From the NCBI RefSeq assembly GCF_900113485.1, contig NZ_FOPM01000030.1, positions 1 through 41,210 of the forward strand: a stretch of 41,210 nucleotides of DNA, read 5' to 3'. Positions 13,925 through 23,135 of the stretch are shown here, one piece after another (within the stretch, counting starts at the first letter, position 1; the number at the start of each line of letters is the position of its first letter). Under the pieces are notes generated by a model, which saw only the letters and a program-made list of their open reading frames with translations, was not told where the DNA came from and searched no databases. Position numbers and translations under genes: made by a program. This stretch comes from Methylobacterium gossipiicola. Lineage in GTDB: Bacteria; Pseudomonadota; Alphaproteobacteria; Rhizobiales; Beijerinckiaceae.

Positions 13925-15793
13925 ATGGCAGGACGGATCGAGGATTACGCGCTTGTCGGCGACGGCCGCACCGCCGCCCTGATCGGGCGCGACGGCAGCG
14001 TCGATTGGCTGTGCTGGCCTCGTTTCGATTCCGCCGCCTGCTTCGCCGCCCTCCTGGGCACCGAGGAGCACGGGTTCTGGAAGCTCGGCCCCACCGATCC
14101 GACAGCGAAAACCTCGCGGCAGTACCGGCAAGGCAGCCTCGTCCTCGAAACCCAGCACGAGACCGGAACCGGCTGCGTCCGGGTGACGGATTACATGCCG
14201 GCCAATGACGGCTCGCACCTCGTGCGCATCGTCGAGGGGCTGTCGGGCGAGGTCGCCATGCACATGCGCCTCGCCGTGCGCTTCGATTACGGTCTGGCCG
14301 TCCCCTGGGTGTCGCACAACGAACTCGGGGACCTGCGCGCCATCTCGGGGCCGCACAAGGTGGTGCTGCGGACCCTCGTGCCCCTGCACGGCGAGAACCA
14401 GACCACGGTGGCCGATTTCACCGTGTCGGCGGGCGAGAGCGTCGCCTTCACCTTGAGTTACGGCCCGTCGCACGAGGACGATCCGCCGCCAATCCAGCCG
14501 CGCAAGGTGCTGTTCGAGACCGACCGCCACTGGCGCGACTGGTCGAGCCGCGCCGCCCATGGCACCCCGTGGGACGCGATCCTGCAGCGATCGCTCCTCA
14601 CCCTGAAGGCGCTTATCTACCATCCCACCGGCGGCATCGTGGCCGCGCCCACCACCTCCCTGCCGGAGGAGATCGGCGGGGTGCGCAACTGGGATTACCG
14701 GTTCTGCTGGCTGCGCGATTCCACTTTCACCCTCATCGCCATGATGGATGGCGGCTACCTCGACGAGGCCCGCGCCTGGCGCGACTGGCTGGTGCGGGCG
14801 GTGGCGGGCAATCCGGAGCAGGCCCACATCCTCTACGGCATCGCCGGCGAACGCATGCTGCCGGAAATTGAACTCGACTGGCTGCCCGGCTACGAGAATT
14901 CGAAGCCCGTCCGCATCGGCAACGCCGCCGTGGAGCAGTTCCAGCTCGACGTCTACGGCGAGATCTTCGACGCCCTGTATCAGGCGCGCCAGCGCGGGCT
15001 GCTCGGCGATGCCGATGGCTGGCGCGTCGGCAAGGCGCTCCTGCGCCACCTCGAAAACGTCTGGAACACCCCCGACGAGGGCATCTGGGAGGTGCGCGGC
15101 GGGCGCCGCCACTTCGTCCATTCCAAGGTGATGGCCTGGGTCGCCTTCGACCGGGCGATCCGCTCCTACGAGGAGGGCGAGCCCTACGACGCCCCCGTGG
15201 ATCGCTGGCGCACGATCCGCGACCAGATCCACGCCGAGGTCTGCGAGAAGGGATTCGACACGGAACTCAACAGCTTCGTGCAATCCTACGGTTCGAAGCG
15301 CCTCGACGCGAGTCTGCTCCTCATCGCCCATATGGGCTTCCTGCCCCAGGACGATCCGCGCGTGGTGGGCACCGTCGAGGCCATCGGCCGGACCTTGAGC
15401 CGCGACGGCTTCATCCTGCGCTACGACACCGAGGACCAGACCACGGACGGCCTGCCGGGCGACGAGGGCGCCTTCCTGCCGTGCAGTTTCTGGTACGCCG
15501 ACAACCTCATCGGTCTCGGCCGCTGCGAGGAGGCGCGTGCCCTCATCGAGAAGCTCATCGGCGTCTGCAACGATGTCGGCCTCGTGTCGGAGGAGTATGA
15601 CGTCAAGGGCAAGCGCCTCGTGGGCAACTTCCCGCAGGCGTTCAGCCACGTCACCCTAGTGAACACCATCCTGAACTACAGTCGGGCCAACGGGCCGGCG
15701 AAGGAACGGGGCGCCCACGCCCCGGAGGAGGTGCACGAAGGTGCCTGCCTCCGGGCGGATCGGGCGGCGGGCCGCGCGACCGTGCCGGCCTGA
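13925..15793 (+). CDS. Glycoside hydrolase family 15 (glucoamylase/trehalase-like)
   Basis: A 622-residue cytoplasmic protein. The N-terminal RIEDYALVGDGRTAALIGRDGSVDWLCWPRFDS is the hallmark of the GH15 beta-sandwich domain; the (alpha/alpha)6 barrel follows with LPEEIGGVRNWDYRFCWLRDS (active-site cleft) and LPGDEGAFLPCSFW near the C-terminus, which supplies the second catalytic Glu. It hydrolyses alpha-glucosidic bonds; bacterial members act on maltooligosaccharides or trehalose. ATG 13925 is preferred since the conserved start follows at once and GAGGG lies about 10 nt upstream. The last 35 residues are a non-conserved charged tail. It is 121 nt before tkt, so glucose released here could enter the adjacent sugar phosphate genes. 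Confidence 0.9.
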   Translation: MAGRIEDYALVGDGRTAALIGRDGSVDWLCWPRFDSAACFAALLGTEEHGFWKLGPTDPTAKTSRQYRQGSLVLETQHETGTGCVRVTDYMPANDGSHLVRIVEGLSGEVAMHMRLAVRFDYGLAVPWVSHNELGDLRAISGPHKVVLRTLVPLHGENQTTVADFTVSAGESVAFTLSYGPSHEDDPPPIQPRKVLFETDRHWRDWSSRAAHGTPWDAILQRSLLTLKALIYHPTGGIVAAPTTSLPEEIGGVRNWDYRFCWLRDSTFTLIAMMDGGYLDEARAWRDWLVRAVAGNPEQAHILYGIAGERMLPEIELDWLPGYENSKPVRIGNAAVEQFQLDVYGEIFDALYQARQRGLLGDADGWRVGKALLRHLENVWNTPDEGIWEVRGGRRHFVHSKVMAWVAFDRAIRSYEEGEPYDAPVDRWRTIRDQIHAEVCEKGFDTELNSFVQSYGSKRLDASLLLIAHMGFLPQDDPRVVGTVEAIGRTLSRDGFILRYDTEDQTTDGLPGDEGAFLPCSFWYADNLIGLGRCEEARALIEKLIGVCNDVGLVSEEYDVKGKRLVGNFPQAFSHVTLVNTILNYSRANGPAKERGAHAPEEVHEGACLRADRAAGRATVPA

Positions 15794-15914
15794 CCCGGGC
15801 GACACGACGGGACATCGAGACGGGCGGAGCCGGCATCAGGCCGACCCGCCCCACGGGACGAGGGCCGATCCGCGCGGCGGGCGGTCCCAGACGAGAGTTA
15901 AGGAAGGCAGGACC

Positions 15915-17990
15915 ATGAGCGGAGCCGACACCAAGCCGAGCGAGGCCCTCAGCGCCATCGACAAGCTCAGCATCGACACCCTGCGGACGCTGGCCATCGA
16001 CGCGGTGCAGAAGGCCAATTCCGGCCATGCCGGTGCCCCGATGGCCCTGGCGCCCGTGGCCTATACCCTATGGAACCGCTACCTGCGCTACGATCCGGCC
16101 CATCCGCATTGGCCGAACCGCGACCGTTTCGTGCTCTCGGCCGGTCATGCCTCGATGCTGCTCTACGGCCTGCTGCATCTCGCGGGCGTCGCCCAGACGG
16201 ATGGCGGCAACGAGCCGGCCGTGTCCCTCGACGACATCAAGAACTTCCGCCAGCTCGACAGCAAGACGCCGGGGCACCCGGAATACCACTTCACCACCGG
16301 CGTCGAGACCACCACGGGGCCGCTCGGCCAGGGCGTCGCCAACTCCGTCGGCATGGCCATGGGCGGCCGCTTCCTCGGCGAGACCCTGAACCGGCCCGAC
16401 CTGCCGCTGTTCGACTTCAACGTCTACGCCATCTGCTCGGACGGCGACCTCATGGAGGGTGTGGCGGCCGAAGCCGCCTCCATCGCCGGGCACCTGCGCC
16501 TGTCGAACCTGTGCTGGATCTACGACAACAACACCATCACGATCGAGGGGCATACCGAGCTCGCTTTCTCCGAGGAGGTGGCGACGCGCTTCCTCGGCTA
16601 TGGCTGGCAGGTGCTGCGGGTGGCCGACGCCAACGACGTCCACGCCATCTCGGGCGCCCTCGAGACCTTCCTGCAATCGAACGATCGCCCGACCCTCATC
16701 ATCGTCAACTCGATCATCGGGTTCGGCGCGCCGAAGAAGCAAAACACCTCCAAGGCGCATTCGGACGCGCTCGGCGAAGAGGAAGTGAAGGGCGCCAAGC
16801 GCGCCTATGGCTGGCCCGAGGACGCGCAGTTCCTCGTTCCCGACGGGGTGCGTGAGAACTTCCAGGCCGGCATCGGCGAGCGCGGCGCCGCCCTGTTCGC
16901 CGATTGGGAGCGGTTCGTGGGGCAGGCCAAGGCCGACGATCCGGCGCTCGCGCAGGAGATCGACGCCCTTCTTTCCGGCCGCCTGCCCGAGGGCTGGGAC
17001 AGGGACATCCCGGTCTTCCCAGCCGACGCCAAGGGCCTGGCGACGCGCGAATCGTCCGGCAAGGTGCTCAACGCCATCGCCAAGCATGTGCCGCATCTGC
17101 TCGGCGGCTCGGCCGATCTCGCCCCGTCGAACAAGACCAAGCTCGAATTCGAGGGCGCCGGCACCCTGTCGCCGTTCGAGCCCGGCGGCCGCAACATCCA
17201 TTTCGGCGTGCGCGAGCATGCCATGGGGTCGATCGTGAACGGCCTCGGCCTCGTGGGCCTGCGCGCCTACGGCGCCACCTTCCTGGTGTTCGCCGACTAC
17301 ATGCGCCCGCCCATCCGCCTCGCGGCCCTCATGGAGCTGCCGGTCTTCCACGTCTTCACCCACGATTCCATCGGGGTCGGCGAGGACGGACCGACCCACC
17401 AGCCGGTGGAGCAGCTGCTCTCCCTGCGGGCGATCCCCGGCCTCGTCACCCTGCGCCCGGCCGACGCCAACGAGGTCGCGGAAGCCTACCGCGTCATCAT
17501 GGGCCTCAAGAACCAGCCGGCGGTGCTGGCCCTCTCGCGCCAGCCCCTGCCGACCCTCGACCGTTCGACCTATGCCAGCGCCGCGGGCGTCGCCAAGGGC
17601 GGCTACGTGCTGGCCGACAGCGACGGCACGCCGGACGTCATCCTCATCGGCACGGGTTCCGAGGTGCAGCTCTGCGTCAGCGCCTATGAGGCCCTGAAGG
17701 CCGAGGGCGTGAAGGCCCGCGTGGTCTCGATGCCGTCCTGGGAGCTGTTCGAGTTCCAGGACGAAGCTTACCGCAATTCGGTGCTCATCCCCGAGGTGCT
17801 GGCCCGCGTCGCCGTCGAGCAGGGTTCGGTCATCGGCTGGGACCGCTACGCCGGTTCGGCGGGCACGATCATCGGCATGCACACCTTCGGCTCCTCGGCG
17901 CCGATCAAGGACCTTCAGACGAAGTTCGGCTTCACCCCCGAGAAGGTGCTCCAGGCGGCTCGCGACCAGATCGCCCGACACAAGAAGTAG
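15915..17990 (+). CDS. tkt: Transketolase
   Basis: A 691-residue thiamine diphosphate enzyme that moves two-carbon units between sugar phosphates. Full length for the family. Visible motifs: KANSGHAGAPMALAP, RDRFVLSAGHASMLLY, the TPP motif SDGDLMEG, HTFGSSAP near the C-terminus, and FADYMRPPIRL plus HDSIGVGEDGPTHQP of the pyrimidine domain. AAGGAAGG precedes the ATG by about 7 nt. First gene of the cluster tkt, tal-pgi, gnd, pgl. In a methylotroph it may also take part in formaldehyde or CO2-linked sugar rearrangement, but nothing here shows that directly. Confidence 0.96.
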   Translation: MSGADTKPSEALSAIDKLSIDTLRTLAIDAVQKANSGHAGAPMALAPVAYTLWNRYLRYDPAHPHWPNRDRFVLSAGHASMLLYGLLHLAGVAQTDGGNEPAVSLDDIKNFRQLDSKTPGHPEYHFTTGVETTTGPLGQGVANSVGMAMGGRFLGETLNRPDLPLFDFNVYAICSDGDLMEGVAAEAASIAGHLRLSNLCWIYDNNTITIEGHTELAFSEEVATRFLGYGWQVLRVADANDVHAISGALETFLQSNDRPTLIIVNSIIGFGAPKKQNTSKAHSDALGEEEVKGAKRAYGWPEDAQFLVPDGVRENFQAGIGERGAALFADWERFVGQAKADDPALAQEIDALLSGRLPEGWDRDIPVFPADAKGLATRESSGKVLNAIAKHVPHLLGGSADLAPSNKTKLEFEGAGTLSPFEPGGRNIHFGVREHAMGSIVNGLGLVGLRAYGATFLVFADYMRPPIRLAALMELPVFHVFTHDSIGVGEDGPTHQPVEQLLSLRAIPGLVTLRPADANEVAEAYRVIMGLKNQPAVLALSRQPLPTLDRSTYASAAGVAKGGYVLADSDGTPDVILIGTGSEVQLCVSAYEALKAEGVKARVVSMPSWELFEFQDEAYRNSVLIPEVLARVAVEQGSVIGWDRYAGSAGTIIGMHTFGSSAPIKDLQTKFGFTPEKVLQAARDQIARHKK

Positions 17991-18167
17991 AACGGGGCCG
18001 GGGGGCGGAACTCCCGCCCGCCCTTCGACCCTTCGCATGAACTTCGAGACATCGCGCGTCTCCCATGCGGGCACCGGCCCCTGGGATCGGGCATTGAACC
18101 AACGCTACGATCTCCGCCGCGCATCGGTGCGGCGGATCGAGACGACGGACGACCGAGGAGTTTTCGC

Positions 18168-21020
18168 ATGAATCCGCTCAAGGCGCTCTTCCCCGAACAG
18201 GGCCAGGCCGTGTGGCTCGACTTCGTCGCCCGTGGTTTCGTCCTCGACGGCAAGCTCAAGGCCCTGGTGGACGAGGACGGCCTGCGCGGCGTGACCTCGA
18301 ACCCGTCGATCTTCGAGAAGGCCATCGGCGGCTCGGCGGAATACGACGCCGCCCTGAAATCCGTGATGGACGAAGGCGACGCGCGGGTCATCGACCTCTA
18401 CGAGGGCTGCGCCATCGCCGACATTCAGGCGGCGGCCGACGTGCTGCGCCCGGTCTACGAGGCGAGCGACGGGGCCGACGGCTACGTCAGCCTCGAAGTC
18501 TCGCCCTACCTCGCCCTGAACACCGGGGAAACGCTCGAAGAGGCGCGGCGCCTGCACAAGGCGGTGGCCCGCGACAACCTCATGGTGAAGGTGCCGGCGA
18601 CGCGCGAGGGTATTCCGGCGATCCGGGCGCTGACGGCCGACGGCATCAGCATCAACGTCACCCTGCTGTTCTCCGTGGAGACCTACGAGGCCGTGGCCCG
18701 GGCCTTCATCGAGGGACTGGAGGAATTCGGCGCCAAGGGCGGCGACGTTTCGAAGGTGGCGAGCGTCGCGAGCTTCTTCATCAGCCGCATCGACGTCACC
18801 GTCGACAAGGCCCTCGATGAGCGGATCGCTGCCACGGAGGACGCCGACGAGAAGGCGGCCCTGGAGGCCCTCAAGGGCAAGACGGCCATCGCCAACGCCA
18901 AGCTGGCTTACCAGCGCTACAAGGCGGTGTTCGCCGAGAGCCGGTGGCAGGCCCTGGCTGCGAAGGGCGCGAAGGCGCAGCGCCTCCTGTGGGCCTCTAC
19001 GGGCACCAAGAACAAGGCCTATTCCGACGTGCTCTACGTCGAGGAGCTCATCGGCCCCGATACCGTCAACACCATGCCGCCCGCCACCATGGACGCGTTC
19101 CGCGACCACGGCACGGTCAAGGCCGCCATCGAGACCGACCTCGACGGCGCCCGCGTGGTGATGGACGGGATCGCCCGCGCCGGGATCGACATCGAGCAGG
19201 TCGGCGATCAGTTGGTCGACGAGGGCGTGCAGCTCTTCATCGACGCCGCCGACAAGCTTCTCGGGGCGGTCGCGGGCAAGCGCATCGACTTCCTGGGTCC
19301 CAAGCTCGACGGCCAGACCCTGGTCCTGCCCGAACCCATCGCGGCGGAGGCCAGGAAAGCAACGGAAGCTTGGCGCGCATCCGGCGCCATCCGGCGCCTG
19401 TGGGCGCACGACAAGACCGTCTGGTCGAATGCCGACGAGGACAGGTGGCTCGGCTGGCTGCGCATCGTCGAGGACGAGCTTACCCACGTCTCGGACTATA
19501 CCGCCTTCGCGGACGACGTGCGCCAGACCGGCTTCACCGACGTGGTGGTGCTCGGCATGGGCGGGTCGAGCCTCGGCCCCGAGGTCCTGGCCGAGACCTA
19601 CGGCCACCGCGAGGGCTTTCCGAAGCTGCGCATCCTCGATTCCACCGATCCCGATCAGGTCCGCGAGACGGAAGCCGCGATCACCCTGGAGACGACGCTG
19701 TTCATCGTCGCCTCGAAATCCGGCTCGACCCTCGAGCCCAACGTGTTCCGCGATTATTTCCTCGGCCGGATGAAGGCGACCGTGGGCGAGCGTGCCGGCG
19801 CGCATTTCGTCGCCGTCACCGATCCGGGCTCGGCCATGGAGGCGGCGGCCAAGGCCGACAACTTCCGGAAGATCTTCTACGGGGTGAAGCAGATCGGCGG
19901 GCGCTACTCGGTGCTCTCGGCCTTCGGCCTCGTGCCGGCGGCGGCCTCCGGCATCGACGTCGAAGCGTTCCTGAACACCGCCCGCACCATGGTCCGCTCC
20001 TGTGGGCCTGCCGTTCCGCCGGCCCAGAACCCCGGCGTGCTGCTCGGCACGGCGCTGGGGGCGGCCGCCCTTCAGGCCGGCCGCGACAAGGTCACGTTCA
20101 TCGCCTCGCCCGGTATCGATACGTTCGGCGCCTGGGCCGAGCAGCTCATCGCCGAATCCACCGGCAAGGACGGCAAGGGCCTGATCCCCATCGACGGCGA
20201 GCCCGCCGATGTCCCGGCCGTCTACGGCCACGACCGGTTCTTCGTGTACCTGCGCCTCGACAGCCGCGCCGACCCGCGCCAGGACGAGGCCGTGCGCAAC
20301 CTCGAACGCGAGGGCCATCCCGTGGCCCACATCACCCTCGCCAACCTCGAACAGCTGCCGCAGGAATTCTTCCGCTTCGAGATTGCCACGGCGGTGGCGG
20401 GGGCCTTGCTCGGCATCAACCCGTTCGACCAGCCCGACGTGGAAGCGAGCAAGATCGAGACGAAGAAGCTGTTCGACGCGGCCGAGGCGAGCGGCTCGCT
20501 GCCCGCCGAGACGCCGCTCTTCTCCGACGACACCCTCGCGCTCTATGCCGACCCGAGGAACGCCGAGGCCCTGCCCGCCGCCGAGGGGATCGACGCGGCC
20601 CTCAAAGCTCACCTCGCCCGCGCCAGGACGGGCGATTACGTGGCCCTGCTGGCTTACGTTTCCCGCAACGCCAAGCACCACGCGATCCTGCAGGAGGCCC
20701 GCATCCTCCTGCGCGACAAGACCCGCCTCGCCACCTGCCTGGAGTTCGGGCCGCGCTTCCTCCACTCCACGGGGCAGGCCTACAAGGGCGGACCGGACAC
20801 GGGGGTGTTCCTCCAGATCACCGCCGATCCGTCGGAGGATCTCGCGATCCCCGGCCGTAGCCTCGGTTTCGGCACCGTGGTGGCGGCCCAGGCGCGTGGC
20901 GATTTCTCCGTGTTGGCCGAGCGTGGGCGGCGGGCGCTCCGCGTCCACATCAAGGGCGGCGACGTCGAGGCCGGGCTGAAGCGCATCGCGGCCGCGATCA
21001 AGGCCGCCGTGGCCGGCTGA
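18168..21020 (+). CDS. tal-pgi: Bifunctional transaldolase / glucose-6-phosphate isomerase
   Basis: A 950-residue fusion. Residues 1-370 are transaldolase: TSNPSIF at 43-49, Schiff-base Lys141 in LMVKVPATREG, and INVTLLFSVETYEAV. From about 385 to the end is glucose-6-phosphate isomerase: VLGMGGSSLGPEV near 460, VASKSGSTLEPN near 520, PGIDTFGAWAEQLIAESTGK in the second lobe, and GPRFLHSTGQAYKGG near the end. The two activities link pentose and hexose phosphates. GAGG lies before the ATG. The fusion is known from several bacteria; fixed one-to-one expression is its obvious effect. Confidence 0.95.
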   Translation: MNPLKALFPEQGQAVWLDFVARGFVLDGKLKALVDEDGLRGVTSNPSIFEKAIGGSAEYDAALKSVMDEGDARVIDLYEGCAIADIQAAADVLRPVYEASDGADGYVSLEVSPYLALNTGETLEEARRLHKAVARDNLMVKVPATREGIPAIRALTADGISINVTLLFSVETYEAVARAFIEGLEEFGAKGGDVSKVASVASFFISRIDVTVDKALDERIAATEDADEKAALEALKGKTAIANAKLAYQRYKAVFAESRWQALAAKGAKAQRLLWASTGTKNKAYSDVLYVEELIGPDTVNTMPPATMDAFRDHGTVKAAIETDLDGARVVMDGIARAGIDIEQVGDQLVDEGVQLFIDAADKLLGAVAGKRIDFLGPKLDGQTLVLPEPIAAEARKATEAWRASGAIRRLWAHDKTVWSNADEDRWLGWLRIVEDELTHVSDYTAFADDVRQTGFTDVVVLGMGGSSLGPEVLAETYGHREGFPKLRILDSTDPDQVRETEAAITLETTLFIVASKSGSTLEPNVFRDYFLGRMKATVGERAGAHFVAVTDPGSAMEAAAKADNFRKIFYGVKQIGGRYSVLSAFGLVPAAASGIDVEAFLNTARTMVRSCGPAVPPAQNPGVLLGTALGAAALQAGRDKVTFIASPGIDTFGAWAEQLIAESTGKDGKGLIPIDGEPADVPAVYGHDRFFVYLRLDSRADPRQDEAVRNLEREGHPVAHITLANLEQLPQEFFRFEIATAVAGALLGINPFDQPDVEASKIETKKLFDAAEASGSLPAETPLFSDDTLALYADPRNAEALPAAEGIDAALKAHLARARTGDYVALLAYVSRNAKHHAILQEARILLRDKTRLATCLEFGPRFLHSTGQAYKGGPDTGVFLQITADPSEDLAIPGRSLGFGTVVAAQARGDFSVLAERGRRALRVHIKGGDVEAGLKRIAAAIKAAVAG

Positions 21021-21076
21021 TCGGAACGCGGCACACGACTCCTGCGAACACCGGGCTTCAGCGAAGGAGATCACCG

Positions 21077-22051
21077 ATGCAACTGGGCATGATCGGCCTC
21101 GGCCGGATGGGCGGCAACATCGTCCGCCGCCTCCTGCGCGACGGGCATACGGCCGTGGTGTTCGACCAGAACCCCGAGGCCGTGGCGGCCCTCGTGGCCG
21201 AGGGCGCGACGGGGGCGGCGAGCCTCGAAGACTTCGTCGAGAAACTCGATGCCCCCCGCGCCGCCTGGGTGATGCTGCCGGCCGGCGCCATCACGGAGGG
21301 TACGGTGGCCAAGCTCGGCGATCTGATGGCCGCCGGGGACGTGATCATCGACGGCGGCAACTCGTTCTACAAGGACGACATCCGCCGCGCCGCCGACCTT
21401 GCGCCGAAGGGCCTTCACTACGTCGATGTCGGCACCTCCGGCGGCGTCTGGGGCCTGGAGCGCGGCTACTGCATGATGATCGGCGGCGACACCGAGACCG
21501 TCACGCGCCTCGACCCGATCTTCAAGACCCTGGCCCCGGGCGTGGGCACCATCCCGAAGACGCCGGGGCGCGAGGGCCGCGATGCCCGGGCGGAAGCGGG
21601 CTACATCCATGCCGGGCCGAGCGGAGCCGGGCACTTCGTCAAGATGGTCCATAACGGCATCGAGTACGGCCTGATGCAGGCCTATGCCGAGGGCTTCGAC
21701 ATCCTCAAGCACGCCAATTCGCCGGACCTGCCCGAGGGCCAGCGCTTCGACCTCAACATCGGCGACATCGCCGAGGTGTGGCGGCGCGGCAGCGTGGTGT
21801 CGTCCTGGCTCCTCGACCTCACGGCCGGGGCGCTGGCGGGCGATGAAAACCTCGACGATTTCTCCGGCTTCGTCGCCGATTCCGGCGAGGGCCGCTGGAC
21901 CCTCAACGCGGCCATCGAGGAATCGGTGCCGGCCAATGTCCTGTCGGCGGCCCTCTACGCCCGGTTCCGCTCCCGCGAGGACGCCAGCTACGCCGACAAG
22001 CTGCTCTCGGCCATGCGCAAGGGCTTCGGCGGACACCAAGAACCAAAATAG
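21077..22051 (+). CDS. gnd: 6-Phosphogluconate dehydrogenase, decarboxylating (short form)
   Basis: A 324-residue enzyme converting 6-phosphogluconate to ribulose 5-phosphate with CO2 release. N-terminal GLGRMGGN nucleotide-binding loop, IIDGGNSFYKDD, DVGTSGGVWGLERGYCMMIGG and GPSGAGHFVKMVHNGIEYG are family motifs; the Lys-Asn pair in KMVHN is catalytic. The length matches the GndA/YqeC short subgroup (about 300-330), not the 470-residue enterobacterial form. That subgroup is often NAD-linked, so cofactor choice is open. ATG 21077 follows GAAGGAG. It is 56 nt after tal-pgi. Confidence 0.95.
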   Translation: MQLGMIGLGRMGGNIVRRLLRDGHTAVVFDQNPEAVAALVAEGATGAASLEDFVEKLDAPRAAWVMLPAGAITEGTVAKLGDLMAAGDVIIDGGNSFYKDDIRRAADLAPKGLHYVDVGTSGGVWGLERGYCMMIGGDTETVTRLDPIFKTLAPGVGTIPKTPGREGRDARAEAGYIHAGPSGAGHFVKMVHNGIEYGLMQAYAEGFDILKHANSPDLPEGQRFDLNIGDIAEVWRRGSVVSSWLLDLTAGALAGDENLDDFSGFVADSGEGRWTLNAAIEESVPANVLSAALYARFRSREDASYADKLLSAMRKGFGGHQEPK

Positions 22052-22111
22052 GTTCTTGCCGCGTCGCGTCCCGCGCGACACGGCTCATCGCAGCCGTCGA
22101 AAGGGCCTGGG

Positions 22112-22834
22112 ATGCTTCCGCTTCCGAAGAACTCCGAAATCCTCGCCGATGCCGCCGCCGTGGCGCGCGCGGCGGCCGACCGGCTCGCGTCCCTCTGCGC
22201 GGCGACGCCGGATCGGCCCCTCGCGATCTGTCTCTCGGGCGGATCGACGCCCAAACGCCTCTACACCCTGCTGGCCGGAGCGGAGTATCGCGACGTCCTC
22301 CCCTGGGACCGTCTGCACTGGTTCTTCGGCGACGACCGCCACGTGCCGTGGGACGATGCCGTGAGCAACGTCCGCATGGCGCGCGAAGCGTTCGCCGGGG
22401 CGCCGATCCCGCCGGGCCATGTCCATGGCATGCCGGTGAGCAACGCGATCGCGGCCGACGCCGCGGCCTATGAAGCGGAGTTGAAGGCGTTCTACGGCGC
22501 CGGAACCCTCGATCCGGAAAAGCCGCTGTTCGACCTCGTGCTGCTCGGCCTCGGCGAGGACGGCCACACCGCCTCGCTGTTTCCGGGCAAGCCCGCCATC
22601 GCGGAGCGCGGCGCCTGGGTCGCCCCGGTGCCGGAGGCGGGGCTCGATCCGTTCGTCCCGCGCCTCACCTTGACGTTTCCGGTTCTCGCCTCGGCTCGCA
22701 GCGTTCTGATGCTGGTCACCGGCGAAGCCAAGCGAGCTCCGCTTCGGCGCCTCGCCGAGGGCGAGGATCTTCCGGCGGCCCGGATCGCCGGCCCGGTGGC
22801 CTGGCTGCTGGATCGCAGTGCCGCCGACACGTGA
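22112..22834 (+). CDS. pgl: 6-Phosphogluconolactonase
   Basis: A 240-residue enzyme of the DevB/SOL family that hydrolyses 6-phosphogluconolactone. Motifs: ICLSGGSTPKRLY near 48-60, WFFGDDRHVPWDD near 90, and LLGLGEDGHTASLFPG near 150, which holds the catalytic region. It ends the tkt, tal-pgi, gnd, pgl run, 60 nt after gnd. Glucose-6-phosphate dehydrogenase (zwf) is not in the window, so the oxidative branch must be completed from elsewhere. Confidence 0.94.
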   Translation: MLPLPKNSEILADAAAVARAAADRLASLCAATPDRPLAICLSGGSTPKRLYTLLAGAEYRDVLPWDRLHWFFGDDRHVPWDDAVSNVRMAREAFAGAPIPPGHVHGMPVSNAIAADAAAYEAELKAFYGAGTLDPEKPLFDLVLLGLGEDGHTASLFPGKPAIAERGAWVAPVPEAGLDPFVPRLTLTFPVLASARSVLMLVTGEAKRAPLRRLAEGEDLPAARIAGPVAWLLDRSAADT

Positions 22835-23080
22835 TACCGTTTCGATGATCGACCGGTCTCGGGCCAAGGGCCGATCCCCGCACTCGTAGGGGCGCCGGAT
22901 CCACCCACCGCGAAAAGACAATCTCCCCCAAGGGGATCCGGAACTGGCTCACGCCCGTCGGGAGTGGAAGCCCCGATGGGAAAAGCGTCGACGCGGGCAC
23001 CGGCCAGCGTTCCCGGCGCCCTCGCGCGATGATGAGCCGTGTGAATACGGCCGTGCGGAGGGAGAGGGCTCGCATCGGGC
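22835..23080. other. pgl-nasA intergenic region with inverted repeats
   Basis: Holds three dyads: CCGGATCC 22895-22902 with GGATCCGG 22934-22941, CCCGTCGGG 22954-22962 with CCCGATGGG 22972-22980, and the palindrome GCGTCGACGC 22985-22994. The second could end the pgl transcript, though it lacks a T run on the plus strand. The last lies about 115 nt before the predicted nasA start, a position suited to an activator. No gene seen. Confidence 0.5.
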
Positions 23081-23096
23081 AGGCCCGAGTCTTGCA
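23080..23096 (+). promoter_or_regulatory. Sigma-54 (-24/-12) promoter of nasA
   Basis: AGGCCCG-AGTC-TTGCA fits TGGCACG-N4-TTGCA with two changes; GG (23082-23083) and GC (23094-23095) are 10 nt apart. Start is expected near 23107, leaving a leader of only about 29 nt, too short for the hairpin switch seen upstream of the nir operon. Confidence 0.72.
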
Positions 23097-23135
23097 CCCC
23101 TCACTCGATCGAATGAACCCGCCGAGGCTCACGCC

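Noticed and set aside
16068..18074. 668-codon minus frame opposite tkt
   Set aside because: Antisense shadow: Asp/Gly/His/Val-biased translation without any family motif; tkt is unambiguous.
18105..21074. 989-codon minus frame opposite tal-pgi
   Set aside because: Antisense shadow of a GC-rich gene whose own frame shows both enzyme signatures.
22895..22941. CCGGATCC/GGATCCGG dyad as a NasT leader hairpin for nasA
   Set aside because: The loop is 31 nt, not a hexaloop, and it lies upstream of the predicted start site.
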